From: Arctopsyche grandis
Taxonomy: Eukaryota > Arthropoda > Insecta > Trichoptera > Hydropsychidae
Assembly: GCF_051622035.1 (NCBI RefSeq)
Contig: NC_135359.1
Location: 33,075,501 to 33,139,500, forward strand
Reading direction: 5' to 3'
Length of the DNA: 64,000 nt
The translations under genes were made by a program, and so were the position numbers. Of this stretch, positions 27,201 through 39,142 are shown one piece after another. Positions within the stretch are counted from its first letter, which is position 1. Each line of letters starts with the position of its first letter. The notes under the pieces are model-generated. The model was not told the DNA's origin. It worked only from the letters and a program-made list of their open reading frames with translations, and made no database searches.

Positions 27201-30200
27201 AATGATTTTATACCCTTTATCCTTTTATTAAATTCAAATTATTCTGAAATGGTTTTCATCGTTTTTTCAAAACCTCTCCGATAAAATAAACGTTTTTTAT
27301 TCCAAAAAAAATGGCAAAGTTTCAAAGCGATCGGAAAAGTTTTAGGAGGTTTGTCCAAAACTAAGATAAACCTTGTAATTTTCAAATGTTATAATTAGCA
27401 TGGAAATAATTTTTTCAATGTATGTATGTGTGTGTTGTATGAATGTACATACATATGTACATATGTTATTTTGAAAATTTTCAATTTAATATTTATTTTC
27501 ATTATTCATCAATGAAAAGTAAATCAAAAAACTTTATTAATACTATGATTTGATGAATATACTAAATACTGGCGATTCTAGAATTGATCTAATGTTGAGA
27601 GTTACAAATTTTACACGTTTTGGATTTTCGTAAGATTAAAAATAAGCACCAATCACACGGTTGATCCCATATTTTTTAAGATCATCGAAAGCCGATGCAA
27701 TTCGCGCTATTATATAAGTATTTATATTTTTATTTTTGAACATTTAATTTGTACGAATATTTTTTACGTAAATTTGTACGAATATCGATTTTTATATTTT
27801 CGGGGCAATGAGAGAATTTGTTCGCAGAAGGGCCAAAGAGGCATTGTATTGCATTAAGACGATTGTATCGTAAAAATATCAAATATTATGTTCTTCCCCT
27901 TTTTTTTGTCGAAGGGATCGGTACCTGAAGGGATCGGTCCAAAATATCATCTAATGTTGAATGAATCACTGTTAGAAAATATTTTGTAATTATGTATAAC
28001 TATTACAGTGTAGTACAAAATTGAGAATAGGGTGTGAATTTATCCAATTGATAAAACTGAAATATAACATTTAAAAGAGAAAAAAGTGTGTCCATTTGAA
28101 AAATGTTTGCAATTTTGGGACCGACCATTTATTTCATTGTTTTGGTAGGTAATCGTAAAACCTGCTTCGAGAAGAAAAAAAAATACTGAATGAAAATCGA
28201 CGGATTGATTGCAAAATTATTTAAGGCTCATTTCGTATTTACTTACCTATTATACAGTTCACATGGTTTTTAATATCTATTGCTTTTGTAAAGTAGCAAC
28301 ATACATACATACATATGTACATATGTACGTGTATAACGAATCATGTTTACATCTACATATGTACATATGTATAACGGTCATCCAGCACTCATCTGTTTAT
28401 CTAATACAGCGGTTCAGATTTCAAATTTCCAGCAAGAAATTGTAAAAGTAAATCACTTGATCAGTGATATATTAATAATATTAATAATAATTTGAATACG
28501 ATATTGAAAAAATAATATTGGAATAAATTAAAAAAGGTCGAATAAAACGGGTCGATTTATGAGTTTCTAGAATTGACTACATACCAGCAATTCTAAAATT
28601 AATTTAATGTAAATAAATAAATGTCTTTGAATACAAATTTTACATATTTTGGAATTTCGTAAGATTAGGAATAAGCATTTATTACGGTTGATCCACATTT
28701 TTTAACAAACAAACCGATGATAGTCGCTCTATTGATCGACTAAATAATAATTAAAAAACACAAATCGCAGCCGAATTGATTACAGTTATACAGGAAAAAA
28801 AATAATTACGTAGGTTAATTCTCGCTCGAATGTTTGGTGTTAGTTGGGTATGTTTTTGAGAACAATAAACTGACCATTTAAGACTCAAATTCATTGAAGT
28901 ATCTACTTCAATGCTCAAATGTGATACGAAAATATCTCCCTACAATAGAAAGTTATAAAAAAAAACTCTCGAATGTTAGACAATACTTTAAACACGTTTT
29001 GTATATATTTTCCTTTTTTAATGTTAACTGTATAATTTATTTAAGTTCAGTTATTTTTTTAGTCAAATGAATGGTAAAAAAAGGAAGCAGATGATTATAA
29101 TGAAAAAATTAAGGTGAAGAAATAGAGAATATTAAATTGATCACCAAAAATACAATGTCGAAAGTCAGTTTTTACGAGCCCAGCTCAAATATGCAAATTC
29201 GAAAATATGGCTGCCATATCTACGATAGAAGCTCACATGAATATGATCAATATGCTAATAAGTTACGAAATGTGTTTGATAGATTTAAAGATTTTTCAAA
29301 AATAGAGGATATAATATTATTCATGTCATTCCCATTCAATGATGAAATACAAATAGAAGAAATATCAATCAAATTAAAATAATTTTTGGATGTAGACCAA
29401 ATACTAGTTGAGGATGAAATACTTAAATTAAAATGCGAAATATTTTTGAAATCAAGACCTTCCCTCAAAATAGTTATTGGAATTTACTCTGTGATGAATA
29501 ATTTGAATTTAATAAAAGGATAAAGGGTATAAAATCATTTATTATTTGTCATATAAAGTCATTGCATTATTTTAAACCAAATTTGAGGGCCATGAATTTA
29601 TGATACCGCAAAAACCCGTTGAAAAACCTTACATATGTATGTATGTATAACATGTCATGTAAAACAATCAAGAAAAAAAGTAGTTCGAGAAACAGTTGTC
29701 AAAAGTCGTTTTGAGAACTCTTTTATCAAAATGACTTGCAGAGCATCTCTAGCCTAGCCTATGAGACGCGGTATTATTTATCTTTAGGCAATAAAACTGC
29801 CACTCATAGTAAAAAAAAAACGTTTTGAATGAGTTCGTTCATTCGGTCCAAATATTTGAAAATATATAATTTCTTGTAAGGTCTTTGTAATATTTTATAC
29901 GCATAAAATATTATTAAAGAAATTATACATTAGATGAACAGATGAGCGCTGGATGACAGTTATAGATGTAAACATAATTCGTTATACATATGTATGTATG
30001 TTTCGAATTTACAAAAGCGAAAGATATTAATTAGTAAAAATATACCTTATTAAATTATTGATAAACGAAATGAGCCTTAATTACTATAAACTATCATATA
30101 GATTTTAATGTGACTATAATAACACTGAGCAACAAAAACGAAAGCATTTAAATTGCAATTACCGCTCGAGTTAGTACGTTTAGATAAAAATAAAAAATAT

Positions 30201-33200
30201 TGAAATAGAAAACCAATCCTTATAAACGAGGTGAAATAAAAAAATTGCCAAATAAATGCAAAATAGCACGGAGAAAAAATCCGTAAAAAAAATATTTTTT
30301 TGACTTTTAAAATTCGCTAGACAATTAATTATAAGTATTTTAAAGCAATGCAATATCACAATCAATAGGAAAAACAACTGACTATTGATTCCAATACTCA
30401 CTTTGAGCACAGCAATACTAGGTTTTGAGTTAAAGACCGCAAAAGCCAAAAAACTGTAAAAATCGCGCATTTTTTTAAACGCTCATATCTCGTAAACAAT
30501 CACCAACCAGCAAAAATCAATATCATATTCGAATTCAGTGGGTCAAAGTTAGTAAAGATTGGTTAGTCTCCGCTCTGGTAACTAAAAAACGTGATTTTTT
30601 GTGGCTCAATGTAATTTTCAACAATAACCATAGAACGGGAGATGTTTAAAATTACTTTAAAAAGCTATTTTTTTCGAGAATTGCCTCTGCGAATCGTAAA
30701 CGATGTAATAATTTAATTATGGGAAAAGCCGAAAAAAATTATTCGAGCTCCGCGAACGAATTTAAGTATGCGCTTTTTTTTCGTAAACGTATTTCATCAT
30801 TGAAAAAAAATATAATCTTGAAAACTTTGAGAATCGCTATTAGAAAATATTTTGTTATTATGTATAACTAATACAGTGTTGAGAAAATTGAGAATAGAGT
30901 GTGAATTTATCCAATTGATAAAACTGAAATATAACATTTAAAAGAAAAAAAAGTGTGTCCATTTGAAAAAAAACTAAAAGCACTGCGCGAAAGATTCAAT
31001 CGATCATTTTTCTTTTATATTATTTTGGAGAATATGTAGGTACATATGATTTGTCATCTTACAATTATTTTTTGTGAAAAGGTGCTACACATGTATTTAT
31101 AAAAGTACGTTTAATATAAAATTCCAGCAAATGTAATATAATATAGCGAAAAAAATTAATAGTATGATTCGTGTTGTTACGAAAAATTGGTAAAACTGAA
31201 ACGAAAAATAAAGCGGTATAAAGCATATGTATGTAGGTAGAATATTTGTCAGTGCATCGGAAATTCCTATAACGCTCCGTTCGCGGTCGTTCCTTGCAAA
31301 ACGCAGAGTTTACGTAAGCTTGGCGACCACTTCACCAGCGGGCCGTGTCGGTGGTCGCCCACGCGCCCTGGTCGCCCGGTCGCCGTCGGCCACTCGATGA
31401 TCGCCCAGTGCGATGGGCGCCCAATTGACGCAGGGCCCAATTGACGCAGTGTCCGCCAGTCTCGTCGTCCAATTGTCGCAGTGGCGAGTAACACTGATCG
31501 CCCAATCGTCCTGGGCGCCCAATCGTCACGTACCGTTCTGAGCAGTGTTTGGAACTGTTCAATTGTAATAAACCCGAATTTTTGCGTCGATATGTGACAA
31601 TGGATGAAACATGGCTCCATCATTTCACACCGGAGTCCAATCGACAGTCAGCCGAGTGGACTGCACGTGATGAAGTGACTCCAAAGCGTGGAAAGACGCA
31701 AAAGTCGGCTGCCAAGGTTATGGCATCAGTATTTTGGGATGCGCATACTATAATATTCATCGACTATCTTAAAAAGGGAAAAACCATAAACAGCGACTAT
31801 TACGTAGCGTTATTGGAGCGTTTGAAGGACGAAATCGCGGAAAAACGGCACCATTTGAAGAAGAAGAAAGTGTTGTTTCCTCAAGACAATGCACCGTGTC
31901 ACAAATCAATTAAAACGATGGCAAAATTGCATGAATTGGGCTTCGAATTGCTTCTGCATCCACCGTATTCTCCAGATCTGGCCCCCAGCGACTTTTTCCT
32001 GTTCTCAGACCTCAAGAGGATGCTCGCTGGACAGAAATTTTGCGCCGATGAAGAGAAACTGAAGCCTATTTTGAGGCTAAAGACAAATCGTACTATAAAA
32101 ATGGTATCGAAAAATTGTATGACCGCTATAATCGTTGTATCGCCCTCGAAGACAACTATATTGAATAATAAAATCAAATTCTAACAAAAAAAGATTTTTT
32201 CTATGCTAGCCTACGAACTTTTCAGCCCAACTGTTACATACGTACAGTGGCGTCGCTAGGGGTGGTGTTATCTAAAATATATTTTTTATTAATTATTAAT
32301 ATTTGTCAATTGTTATCACTTCCGAGAGGGAGAAGCACCAAAAGAGAATCTAAGTTCACACATCGTTTCTGGATTGCATCTCCGTCTGGCTTAATCAGTT
32401 AACCTTCTTACCTTTAGGTACAAACACTGATTTTTCAGGAATTCAAAACAAAAGCCAATCATGGCTCATATTTGAAACTATACGTAGCTGCTCCGGACAG
32501 ATTTCGCGGTAGCTGTATAAATACAGAAAGTTGTATATATACAGAAACCCGTGTATATATACAGAAAGCTGTATATATACAGAAACCTGTGTATATATAC
32601 AGAAAGCTGTATATATACAGAAAGCTGTATATATTTTATTTTACTTTTTCTTTCTCCTTTGTACATTTTTATATACTATTTTAATTTTGTTTAGTGTAAA
32701 CAAAGAATGGGATTAATGGATTTTATTTTTAATTTTTACACTTTTGTTATTTTTTTTTTCTCTCTGAATGATGTATTATTTTCCTTTTGTTACTTTTTTT
32801 TATTATTTTATTTTACCATGTTTTCTGCTTTTGCTTTTTTTTCTTTATTTACAGTTTACTTGTTTTTATATATTTTTCAAATGTAGGCCATTGTGGCGCA
32901 TTAGGTTCTTCCTGTAATGCCACAATGGTCCAAAACTATTAAATAAATAAATAAATATACAGAAAGCTGTATATATATATATATATATACACATAAAGCT
33001 GTATATATATATATATATATACACATAAAGCTGTATATATTTATTTATTTTATTTATTTATTTATTTATTTTAAACAGACCATTGTGGCATAACAGGAAT
33101 TCCTAAAGCGCCACAATGGTCAAAAAATATAACACAAAAAAGAAAAAAAAACAAAATAACAATTAAACATAAACATAAATACATCCATACATATATATAG

Positions 33201-34475
33201 AAAGCTGTATATATATAGAAAGCTGTATATACACAGAAAGCTGTATATATATATAGAAAGCTGTATATATACAGAAAGCTGTATATATACAGAAATTGCA
33301 ATAAGGTGTAGCCGCTCGGGGACCGTCATACAACGAATGTGTCGAAGTAGCGTTTTTCAATTTGAACAATTTGGTATCACCCAAAAAATGGTGTCACCTG
33401 GTCCAGACCATACTTTCCCGCACGGGCCTAGCGACCCTACTGCATATGTATACAGTATCGTAGTGTCATAGTAAAAGTCACTTTTATATATAATCCAGAC
33501 TCTCATACAACGAAAATCCATTAACTGATAACTGTCTTGTGAACCGAATTCCATGCAAATTTGAAATGCTCATTACAGCGCAAACATTTGACGACTTGTG
33601 AGTATTCTTCGTTGAATGTCTCCCGGCAATTAGACCCAAAGCCCAAAACAATTAGTTAATTGAGCTACGAGTAACCGAACGAGTGCATCTCGGTGCCGGA
33701 AAATGCGGGCATTATCAGTTGAACTTAGTACCAGTTGACCGAGTGCCAGATATCTTTTCGCACAACACTTACTCTCAATCCATTCACCTTTTGCTGTTCT
33801 AAAATTACTTTCATCCCGGATTGATTCATCCTCTACATGTTATTTCATCGCTTCCTCAAAAACATCTAAATCAGATGTATACATTACATACACCATTTAT
33901 AGATATGTACATAATATATAACATTAAAATATGGCTTTTTAACCACAGTATTGTTAGATTTTGTTTTATATACATATGTATTCATACGCAAATATATACA
34001 CACAGTGTCTGATTTTCACATTGAAAATTGCCTGGCGTTGCTCAAGCTTGTAAAAGTTGAAATAATGTGATATATTATAAGTATCGTATATTGACCTTGG
34101 ACTTGAGCCCCATTCTAAAAACCACATATACAGTCTAATTTGAGACCGTATATCAAATATGTCGGTTCTAAATTGAATAGTGTAGACAAATAAGCAAACG
34201 TTAATCTTAGCGAGTAGATATTTACTTTCTGATTTGGAAAGACAGAGGTAGCGGCAAGACTTTTTGCCGAATATGACGGGTTGTCTCCACAGGTCGGCGT
34301 CGCAGTCCTCGTCGTACGTCTTCAATATGGGGAAGAATCCTTCGGGGCATTTGCTGGAGTTTTCCACGACCGATATGGCAGTGATGGGTCTCTCGTCGGG
34401 CAGCGTCTGGCTCAACGTCCCCATCACGCCGATGATGCCCTGATCTTTCGGCAGGTAAAACTTAGCTTTCGCCAT
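12235..34475 (-). CDS. Mvb12: MVB12, ESCRT-I subunit (MABP + UMA domains), 6 coding exons
   Basis: MVB12 is the fourth ESCRT-I subunit. It helps sort ubiquitinated cargo into multivesicular bodies at endosomes. Exons in transcript order: 34475-34226, 15133-14899, 14824-14675, 12770-12689, 12621-12400, 12321-12235. They sum to 1026 bp, 341 aa, with frame kept throughout. The MABP domain spans exons 1-3: an early ITAISVVEN strand, then FGKKSCRYLC, then GEINGMLICYKTG at the join of exons 2 and 3. Exon 4 is proline/basic (APVRPPKEP). Exon 5 has a P-rich stretch (APPVPGAPPVPP), and the UMA core follows (LDGVLFILNPKL, then LNKEYSYNFIAE in exon 6), as in MVB12A/B. Exon 5 joins exon 6 in frame only with a GC donor (CAT/GCAAGT at 12399-12398). 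Intron 1 is about 19.1 kb and full of transposons. The start is the first ATG of the open exon; the promoter was not identified. Confidence 0.92.
13330..13715 (-). mobile_element. LINE 3' fragment, same family, reverse orientation
   Basis: On the minus strand it reads the same C-terminal segment as the 3236-4302 copy (HHLMVVP, DIFHISERRLSEI-like) and ends with the same CCATTGTGGCGCATTA hairpin half near 13336-13363. In MVB12 intron 3. Confidence 0.75.
13740..14135 (+). mobile_element. RTE-type LINE remnant with (GAT)n tail
   Basis: Broken reading around KVQCTHRSMERYMLGIQRQ and an ARRxDxRW-like segment, ending in GATGATGATGA at about 14117-14130, matches the 3' end of RTE-clade LINEs. Many stops and frameshifts. 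Confidence 0.6.
14325..14600 (+). mobile_element. Second RTE-like LINE remnant
   Basis: RINKELAVSERLQNI, RLEKLVVTREG and related pieces resemble the domain after the RT of RTE-type LINEs. Strongly decayed. It abuts MVB12 exon 3. Confidence 0.45.
15134..15928. other. MVB12 intron 1, proximal part
   Basis: No gene seen. Contains an AT-rich hairpin (about 15288-15343, arms ACTTTTTTTTATAATATAT). The remainder is unique-looking intron. Confidence 0.6.
15929..16309 (+). mobile_element. tRNA-derived SINE, copy 1
   Basis: The head has RNA polymerase III boxes: A-box TGGTCTAGTGG near 15938 and B-box GGTTCGATTCC near 15984. Flanked by AATCTTCAATGAATGA at 15913-15928 and 16310-16325. The tail is TATGTATGTAATAATA. 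Confidence 0.85.
16326..16725 (+). mobile_element. tRNA-derived SINE, copy 2, directly abutting
   Basis: Same family, with A-box TGGTCTAGTGG. The B-box is altered (GGTTTGATTCC). It starts immediately after the duplicated target of copy 1, so one copy was inserted at the edge of the other. Confidence 0.83.
17682..18354 (+). mobile_element. Internally deleted hAT transposon
   Basis: Perfect ends TAGAGACACGTATTTTGGGC and inverse. The 8-bp target duplication CCCATCAC/CCCGTCAC is at 17674-17681 and 18355-18362. Holds a transposase C-terminal piece. Confidence 0.88.
17960..18073 (+). pseudogene. hAT transposase C-terminal dimerisation segment
   Basis: Reads DAERYFSKYNIIFTNRRTNL, KEESVEIFSMLSFN and then a stop. 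This is the hATC signature (S/AER-FS, RR-L, L-N) at the usual C-terminal position. The rest of the enzyme is absent. Confidence 0.8.
18363..20221. other. Intron 1 of MVB12, no gene recognised
   Basis: Frames are short and compositionally random. A faint imperfect inverted repeat lies at about 19003-19230 (GGTCACAAATTACTCGTCAC side). A poly-C run lies at about 20168-20181, just before the piggyBac-like MITE. Confidence 0.5.
20226..20540. mobile_element. piggyBac-like MITE, second copy
   Basis: TTAA at 20222-20225 and 20541-20544. The right end (GTGACGCGGGCAAAGGG) and internal GCGTACAGGGC(A/T)TGTTCGC match the 7997-8496 copy. Confidence 0.7.
20690..21200 (+). mobile_element. tRNA-derived SINE(s)
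   Basis: 20796-21200 is a third full copy (TGGTCTAGTGG, GAGTTCGATTCC, shared GGTTTCGCC body). It is preceded at 20690-20775 by a different tRNA-like head (AGCTCAGTGGTTAG, GGGTTCATTCC). Related body sequence continues at 21255-21530 as a decayed fragment. Confidence 0.75.
21842..22190. mobile_element. hAT-type MITE, 349 bp, relative of 6421-6624
   Basis: Ends CATTGAAGTATAATG and CATTCTACTTCAATG. The 8-bp duplication GAAAATAC is at 21834-21841 and 22191-22198. The interior shares GCGAGCCATCGAAGA-type sequence, inverted, with the first copy. Confidence 0.85.
23060..23676. mobile_element. Foldback-type element with GAATGCGTG repeats
   Basis: Two imperfect arms (about 23066-23280 and 23370-23664) are inverted: TTACACCGAATCC... 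GGATTCGGTGTAA, GCATTCGGCAAGAGAATTGC palindromes, AGCTGTCACTTTGACACTTG inverted. ATGCATATG occurs at both edges and may be a 9-bp duplication. No open frame of note. Confidence 0.7.
23698..23876. mobile_element. Short MITE-like element
   Basis: AGTGGCGTGCGGT at about 23700 and ACCGCATGCCACT at about 23860 are near-perfect inverse ends of the CAGTGGCG type common in hAT MITEs. No clean target duplication found. Confidence 0.5.
24805..25204 (+). pseudogene. Mariner transposase, N-terminal part
   Basis: Begins MDKKEFRVLIKLCF and shows the paired helix-turn-helix region (GKSTVEKWFAKFKRGE, then IAETLKISKERVGHIV), the DNA-binding half of mariner transposase. Between GMRK and WVPREL about four residues usual in the family appear to be missing. 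The reading is cut at IDDSE by the nested transposon, after which the frame translates terminal repeat DNA. Confidence 0.88.
25205..27244 (+). repeat. Left arm of the giant inverted repeat
   Basis: Reverse complement of 29496-31535. The outer part (25205-25450) carries about eight near-copies of (A/T)TGGGCG(A/C)CC, several palindromic. The inner part is AT-rich and contains a 96-residue hydrophobic open frame (26270-26560), which I treat as chance because both arms carry it identically and it is low-complexity. Confidence 0.9.
29155..29520 (+). pseudogene. Decayed hAT-like transposase segment in the transposon spacer
   Basis: The reading SKVSFYEPSSNMQIRKYG... FPFNDEIQIEEISIKLK, one stop at about 29380, then FLDVDQILVEDEILKLK and EIFLKSRP resembles the stretch before the C-terminal dimerisation domain in GTF2IRD2-like/ZBED-like hAT transposases (an IEEIS...L..LQ-type pattern). 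The match is by eye and weak. No N-terminal BED finger or catalytic residues are visible. Confidence 0.45.
29496..31535 (-). repeat. Right arm of the giant inverted repeat
   Basis: Inverted copy of 25205-27244, apparently almost identical over 2 kb. Near-identity of two long arms suggests recent insertion or continued gene conversion between them. Confidence 0.9.
31536..32169 (+). pseudogene. Mariner transposase, C-terminal catalytic part, frameshifted
   Basis: Resumes after the nested element with CLELFNCNKPEFLRRY. All three catalytic aspartates of the mariner D,D34D triad are visible: MDETWLHHF (about 31603), QDNAPCHKS (about 31893) and YSPDLAPSDFFLF (about 31980). A deletion of about 11 bp after GADEE-like residues (near 32050) shifts the frame. 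The last 40 or so residues, ending NYIE-stop at 32169, can be read only in another frame. Inactive. Confidence 0.85.
32513..33297. repeat. Satellite-like array of ACAGAAAGCTGTATAT units, split by two LINE ends
   Basis: Approx. 14-18-bp units (ACAGAAAGCTGTATAT and variants) occur at 32513-32634, 32958-33040 and 33190-33297. Between them lie a forward LINE 3' end (about 32635-32957, hairpin plus TAAA tail) and a reverse one (about 33041-33185, TTTA run then CCATTGTGGC hairpin). Both use the same LINE family as 3236-4302. Confidence 0.75.
33300..34225. other. Intron 1 of MVB12, region next to exon 1
   Basis: No repeat or gene recognised. The donor of exon 1 is GTAAAT at 34225-34220 on the minus strand. 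Confidence 0.5.
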
Positions 34476-35010
34476 TTCACTGCGACTGCGAATATGGCAA
34501 TGACAAATGTCACGAGTGAGTTGTCCAATCGATGAGGTTCGCCCGAGTCGATGACCCTTAAATTAGTGGATCGAAATTTCCATCGGCGTGTCTGAAACGC
34601 TGGAGGCGGCGCACTGCGATTGCGACGCAACCATTCGAAGATCGACTGTACATTAAAGGGTCAAAAGCGAATGCTACGTCAAGAACGAACACGAGAGACG
34701 CATCGGAAATGTAAAAAAGCGAGAGCAAACAAACACACACACAACCAAAGCGAACGGGCGCCGGCCCTGCACTGCCACTGACGTTTGTTGCGAGTGTCTT
34801 CCACTGTTGCCAATCGAATTTATGGTCAATACGGTTGACAAACTTTTTTTTTTTTTTTGAAGAATGAAGTGTATTGAAAGGTGAATCGCTATCAAGATAA
34901 CCACCGCAACGAAAATTCGGCGTACAGAAAAATCGGTGCACAGAAAACTGTGAAAACATTACTGCGCGAATGTTTTTACCGCAGGGAGGTCTATGAAATC
35001 CTCCTGGATA
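34476..35010. other. Upstream region of MVB12 (leader and probable promoter)
   Basis: Immediately upstream (in minus orientation) of the MVB12 ATG. The sequence is less AT-rich than its surroundings. A promoter is expected here but no diagnostic TATA or initiator could be assigned. Confidence 0.4.
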
Positions 35011-35021
35011 GTAATCACTTT

Positions 35022-35469
35022 GACAGTTTTCTCGTGACCAGTTTTAGCGTGTGACCAGTTTTCTCGTGACCAGTTTTAGCGTGTGACTAGTTTTCTCGTG
35101 ACCAGTTGTTCAGACTATGTCTGATGATCGGCTTTCGTGGCCTTACGACCCACGATTTGGCCGATATATTTTTGTGCTGGCCACCCTGAGACAGCGGTTG
35201 GCACACAAACCGACAGTTGTCAATAGCGGTTTGGCGCGTAAACACCCCCGGGGTGTACGGGGCCCACCTCGCCACCGAAATCACCAGCTAGAGGCTGGTG
35301 AGGGTTGTGACGATACTTGGAGACCAGCTCCAGTATCCGTCCGGTGTGCACCAGAGGAAGCTTGGTCTGTCTTCGTCCAGAAGCCAGACAACTGAGCTAC
35401 GCGTGGCTAACCTCAAAAGACACGCGTGGTTACTTTGTTTACTCCCCCCCCTGTCCCCCCTGCTTGATC

Positions 35470-35536
<67 letters not shown>

Positions 35537-36840
35537 CAGTCACCATACAAACAGAATTACAACCTGTTTTCATTATTATACAATTTCCTCCCTTTTTCCA
35601 CATCACGCATCCCACGCACATTACGAAGGAGAAAGGGACATAGCAGAGCAGCCGACATCAGCAGAGACCAGACCACCGACGACGAAGGAAGGCACCTTGA
35701 GGAAACCAGCCCCGCCCAAGCTTACCACTAGCTATCTCACAAAACCGACTTCCGGGGTGCTCTCGAGTTGAACATCCCTGGAGTCTGTACACCAGTTTTA
35801 GCGTGACGGATGATCACGAGTGACCGATCTAATGGTGCTTACGGACTAAACCAACGACGATTTTGGGCCAACTTTTTAACCAGCAGTAGCGTACAAAATA
35901 TCGAAATAAAAATTAAATTTTAAAATTGAAATTGAATATCAAAATCAAGCTAAAGAGCGAGATTGAGCTAAAATTAGATCATCGTTGATGTTTTGAATTA
36001 CAACAATGTTTTGAATTACGACGATACCGCATTTAAAACCAGAGAAATATTATAATTTCTCTGCGTACGAGCGAAAAAAAATATTGTTAAAGTCGTCACG
36101 AGATGTTACTGTATTTCCACGTGGATGATCGATAAAAAAAAAAACAATTCATAAAAAAACGCGGTGTCGGATGTCGGTGATTTGTCAAAGGGTTTTTTTT
36201 CTTTCGTCGAAATAAAATTAATAATCACACATTATCCGATAAATTTTACCTCTGAAATGATTTAATTACTTGATTTATTTCGACGAGAGAAACAATTGAA
36301 GAATAAAAAAATCCGTTTGATGTGACCGACAACACCCCGGGTTAGCTTCCAACGTAGGATCACCCATACTAATACATGATATATTCTCAGTAACTGCGCA
36401 TTACGGGGAAGTAAAAATAATAATTCTTTGATTTTTTTTCGATCTTAGTGCGTATCTTCGTAAGTCAAAACATCTTCGACAAACAAAAGTCGAGGATTAC
36501 CTGTATGTGATTTTTGATGATCTAATTTTAGGTCAATCTCGACAATTTATTTAAATTGTGCATGTTCTGTTTTAACTTTCAATATTTAATTTTAATTTTA
36601 ATATAATGATTATAATTTCATTTTGATACTTGAATTTAATTTTAATATAATAATAATAGTTTTAATTTTGATATTTAATTTCAATTTTTAAATTTAATTT
36701 TTATTTCGATATTTTGTACGCTACTGGTTTTAAAAGTTGGCCTGTGGGCCGTTCGTTGGCTTGGTGCGTACGCACCATGAAGCGACCAGTTGTCCTGTGA
36801 CAGGTTCACATTTGACTAGTAGTCCGTTTACCCAAATAAC
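35022..36840. repeat. GTGACCAGTTTT(AG/CT)CGTG repeat element with interior
   Basis: Units of ACCAGTTTTAGCGTGTG and ACCAGTTTTCTCGTG at 35022-35110; after the solo LTR the text GCGTGACGGATGATCACGAG follows. The other border (about 36780-36835) reads GTCCTGTGACAGGTTCACAT then GACTAGTAGTCCGTTTACC. The same two blocks recur together at 41222-41725, 48112-48325 and 59812-59993, so they likely mark one repeat family. The interior, 35850-36780, is AT-rich with no gene. Confidence 0.6.
35107..35791 (+). mobile_element. Solo LTR, 685 bp
   Basis: Begins TGTTCAGACT and ends AGTCTGTACA (inverse-like ends, TG...CA) between CCAGT duplications at 35102-35106 and 35792-35796. It is inserted into the GTGACCAGTTTT repeat. 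Inside is a long TA run (about 35474-35530). A diverged partial copy lies at 50850-51385. Confidence 0.8.
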
Positions 36841-37076
36841 ACGCGTGTTTACGGTCGCAATCAATCGGTGCGTCTCATAATCATATAAGAAAAAAAAATT
36901 AAATTTATAAAATTAATTATTATTTTTCAAGCACGGATAATCCGCAAACCGGATAATCCGCACCCGGATAATCGAGAGTATACTGTAGTATCAAATTTAG
37001 ACCAAAGGTGTCACTAAAAAAAATAGCAAGGCGAAGGCGAGTCGTCTGGTTGGTGTCAGAGTAAAATACAGGGACG

Positions 37077-39142
<2,066 letters not shown>

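Larger units (their letters stand above)
25205..31535. mobile_element. 6331-bp DNA transposon with 2040-bp terminal inverted repeats
   Basis: Position x on the left pairs with 56740 minus x on the right. This holds from the outermost bases (25205/31535) to 27244/29496 with no indel seen, so each arm is 2040 bp and the central spacer is 2251 bp. The target duplication TTCTGAGC is at 25197-25204 and 31536-31543, inside the mariner gene. Only the outermost 10 bp differ between arms. The outer 240 bp of each arm are GC-rich and built of GGGCG-type repeats; the rest is very AT-rich. An 8-bp duplication fits hAT, Merlin, P or some Mutator/foldback types. A decayed hAT-like reading lies in the spacer. 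No complete transposase is visible. Confidence 0.9.
24627..32234 (+). mobile_element. Mariner (IS630-Tc1) element split by a 6.3-kb insertion
   Basis: The inner terminal repeats (GGGCTGAAAAGTTCGTAGGC at 24633) recur inverted at about 32212-32230. TA dinucleotides flank at 24625-24626 and 32235-32236. Without the nested insertion (25205-31535 plus one 8-bp duplication) the element is about 1.27 kb, the usual mariner size. It lies in intron 1 of MVB12 on the opposite strand. Confidence 0.88.

Noticed and set aside
35439-35621. Poly Tyr-Ile frame
   Set aside because: Translation of a TA microsatellite.
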